A stretch of 64,000 nucleotides of DNA from Neptuniibacter victor. Its GTDB lineage: Bacteria; Pseudomonadota; Gammaproteobacteria; Pseudomonadales; Balneatricaceae. The stretch lies in contig AP025763.1 of the NCBI GenBank assembly GCA_027943745.1, forward strand, positions 1,240,001-1,304,000. The letters are read 5' to 3'. Below are positions 62,470 through 64,000 of this stretch, in pieces. Position numbers and translations under genes: made by a program. Numbering within the stretch: the stretch's first letter is position 1; each line of letters starts with the position of its first letter. The notes beneath the pieces are model-generated. The model was not told the DNA's origin and ran no database searches. It saw only the letters and a program-made list of their open reading frames with translations.

Positions 62470-63255
62470 ATGATGAATCCTTCCCCGCAATTTTTGACAA
62501 TACTTAGTTCTGCCCCGATCGATGTTTCTATCGAAGGGCCTATTGATCGTGCTGCTATTGGAATAAGCACGATTTGTGAGATGAACGCGCAGCGATACAC
62601 CGCATTAGGCTGTAAAGAGGTGCAATCGTTAATTGCGGTGCATTCTAAAGGCCATGCTTTCTCTGGTAAAAGATCGGAAATATGGGGCGTTAGCCTTTAC
62701 CAAGAAGAACCTGTTGAAGCCGTTGATATCCAGCCATTTTCTCGGCCACAGCGGGGTAATCCGTGCCTTTTCTTCATGGAAGGTGAATTGGATGGTATTT
62801 ATGATAACGATCGCTTTCCCGTCGGAGATCAATGGCCTGTTAGTTGTACTGATCAAGAAAGAGCATTTTGTTTAATGCAGGAGCGCATGCGGAAATTATG
62901 GGGGGAGGGGCGACCCGATGCAGAGATGCGCCTTGCGCTAGTGGCTGATTATGCTGGGAGGTTAGATAAGCTTGGCCCACATAACTTTATTCATTGGGAT
63001 GGTGAGTTTATGTTTGCTTATTCTTCTCTTGATGGTGTTATTGCACCTTTGGCGTATAAAGTTTATCAAGGCTCAAATATTCAGCTAAATGGTCCTCTTT
63101 CTTTGTCTATTAAGGCTGGGAGCGAGGTAAGTGTGGTGGTTGTTGCTCATCAGTCATTATTGGATTCTCCAAACGATATATCTCCAGGGCAGGTGGTTTG
63201 TTTCTCTCAGGGGCAATTCCTAGATAGCTGTGATCCTGTCGTTTTTTGGAAATAA
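62470..63255 (+). CDS. Class II glutamine-amidotransferase-like protein without the N-terminal cysteine
   Basis: This 261-aa protein resembles YafJ-type class II glutamine amidotransferases in the middle (QPFSRPQRGNPCLFFMEGELDGIYD; CTDQERAFCLM; HNFIHWDGEFMFAY). The Ntn nucleophile Cys2 is absent: the start reads MMNPSPQF. No better start with MC is in frame. It is translated one base after the MFS stop. If the fold is right, it has lost glutaminase activity or does another job. Confidence 0.65.
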   Translation: MMNPSPQFLTILSSAPIDVSIEGPIDRAAIGISTICEMNAQRYTALGCKEVQSLIAVHSKGHAFSGKRSEIWGVSLYQEEPVEAVDIQPFSRPQRGNPCLFFMEGELDGIYDNDRFPVGDQWPVSCTDQERAFCLMQERMRKLWGEGRPDAEMRLALVADYAGRLDKLGPHNFIHWDGEFMFAYSSLDGVIAPLAYKVYQGSNIQLNGPLSLSIKAGSEVSVVVVAHQSLLDSPNDISPGQVVCFSQGQFLDSCDPVVFWK

Positions 63256-63537
63256 ATTTCAGAGAATAATCCAGATTAGAAACTCATCATATACATTAAT
63301 AGCTTAGGTTTTTGCAACTGCGTAATAAGTCTAAAAGAATAATTATTGAACAATTGTTAAAATGTTTGACTAGGATTAACTAATATCCCTTCAAATTATT
63401 GGATAATAGACTACAGTTAATCATGTTTATTGGCGTTGTTGTAAGGGTAGACCGGTTCGTCTGTTAATTCGGTTATCGTTTTCGCTTGTTTGAAATTGTT
63501 GCTTTTAATCGATCTATTGCAGGTGCTGTAAGTTTCT
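63256..63537. other. Intergenic region before the PAS gene
   Basis: It holds a perfect AACAATTGTT palindrome (about 63350-63359) and A/T-rich promoter-like sequence (TTGACTAGGATTAACTAATAT near 63366-63386). I see no gene. Confidence 0.5.
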
Positions 63538-64000
63538 ATGATTTCGAAAGTTGTTCCTGTGTCTAGTGCACCAACGTTAACGATGGTTGATGGAAATTCA
63601 GCTGCTCGTCCCCTTGCCATCACCGATTCTGATGATCAATCCATGTTACTTCAAGTATTTGACCGGATTGCCTTACCCACCTTCGTACTTAACAAAGATC
63701 ATGTGATTCTGCATTGGAACTCGGCGATAGAAAAATTAAGTGGGTATAGCCGCGAAGAGATGATCGGGACCCGTAATCATTGGAAGCCTTTTTATGCCTC
63801 TCCGAGACCCTGCTTAGCTGATTTGATTCTAGAAGGGGGTAATGACGAAGATGTAAAGCATTACTACACCAACAAATGTAATCGCTCTGAACTTATTGAG
63901 GATGCGTACGAGGGAGAAGATTTTTTCCCTGAATGTGGTGCCGAAGGTGAGTGGTTACATTTTACGGCAGCCGGCATTATGGATGTGAACGGCGAATTAG
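63538..64000 (+). CDS. PAS-domain sensor protein, N-terminal part (truncated by the window end)
   Basis: The ATG at 63538 opens a frame still open at 64000 (154 codons). From about residue 40 a PAS domain is visible: QVFDRIALPTFVLNKDHVIL, then NSAIEKLSGYSREEMIG, and KPFYASPRP. The later domains, which would define it as kinase, cyclase or chemoreceptor, lie outside the window. Confidence 0.75.
   Translation, partial: MISKVVPVSSAPTLTMVDGNSAARPLAITDSDDQSMLLQVFDRIALPTFVLNKDHVILHWNSAIEKLSGYSREEMIGTRNHWKPFYASPRPCLADLILEGGNDEDVKHYYTNKCNRSELIEDAYEGEDFFPECGAEGEWLHFTAAGIMDVNGEL

Overview
The window reads as a piece of a gammaproteobacterial chromosome. A marine Oceanospirillales-type bacterium is my best guess, inferred from the housekeeping genes (ttcA, recQ, a YecA/UPF0149 protein, yqaA, a SpoU methylase) and the AT-leaning sequence. 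No rRNA or tRNA is present to settle it. About three quarters of the window (1-49,550) is a type VI secretion system (T6SS) locus; the rest (49,700-64,000) is ordinary chromosome.

Region 1 (1-6,104) is the 3' end of a phospholipase D effector followed by six tandem Sel1-repeat genes. Four consecutive copies start exactly 860 bp apart, and neighbours overlap by 4 nt. Each carries a T/G homopolymer tract at the same codon, and the fifth copy is frameshifted there. Region 2 (6,150-16,900) is a sigma-54-preceded vgrG module: vgrG, a DUF4123 adaptor, a 1256-aa unrecognised effector, two near-duplicate Sel1-like immunity genes and a Sel1-like lipoprotein. Region 3 (16,980-19,100) holds a decayed gene, a formylglycine-generating-enzyme-like protein and a SPOR protein.

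Region 4 (19,300-37,981) is the structural and regulatory part of the T6SS: an unknown gene, a sigma-54 promoter, hcp, tssJ, tssK, tssL (with OmpA domain), tssM, tagF, a PP2C phosphatase, a PpkA-type kinase with a C-terminal FGE-like domain, a PAAR protein, several membrane proteins, a TAXI-type binding protein and a possible Tai4-like immunity protein. No sheath, baseplate or ClpV genes (tssA, B, C, E, F, G, H) are in the window, so they must lie elsewhere.

Region 5 (38,068-49,540, minus strand) is a second sigma-54-preceded vgrG module: vgrG, DUF4123 adaptor, a LysM plus VasX-like pore-forming effector, then four paralogous membrane immunity genes. Between the immunity genes lie orphan fragments of the effector's C-terminal tip and hairpin-bearing spacers. 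This looks like an archive of displaced effector-tip/immunity cassettes, comparable in logic to orphan CdiA-CT or Rhs-CT modules but at a VasX-like toxin. Together with the slippage-prone Sel1 array, it is the most unusual content of the window.

Region 6 (49,698-64,000) has a PAS-GGDEF diguanylate cyclase, an AdoHcy-hydrolase-like protein, a haloacid dehalogenase, a SpoU methylase, a YecA-family protein, recQ, yqaA, a metallopeptidase-like protein, a DUF302 protein, ttcA, a GlxA-type regulator with an MFS transporter and a cysteine-less glutamine-amidotransferase-like protein, and the start of a PAS sensor gene.
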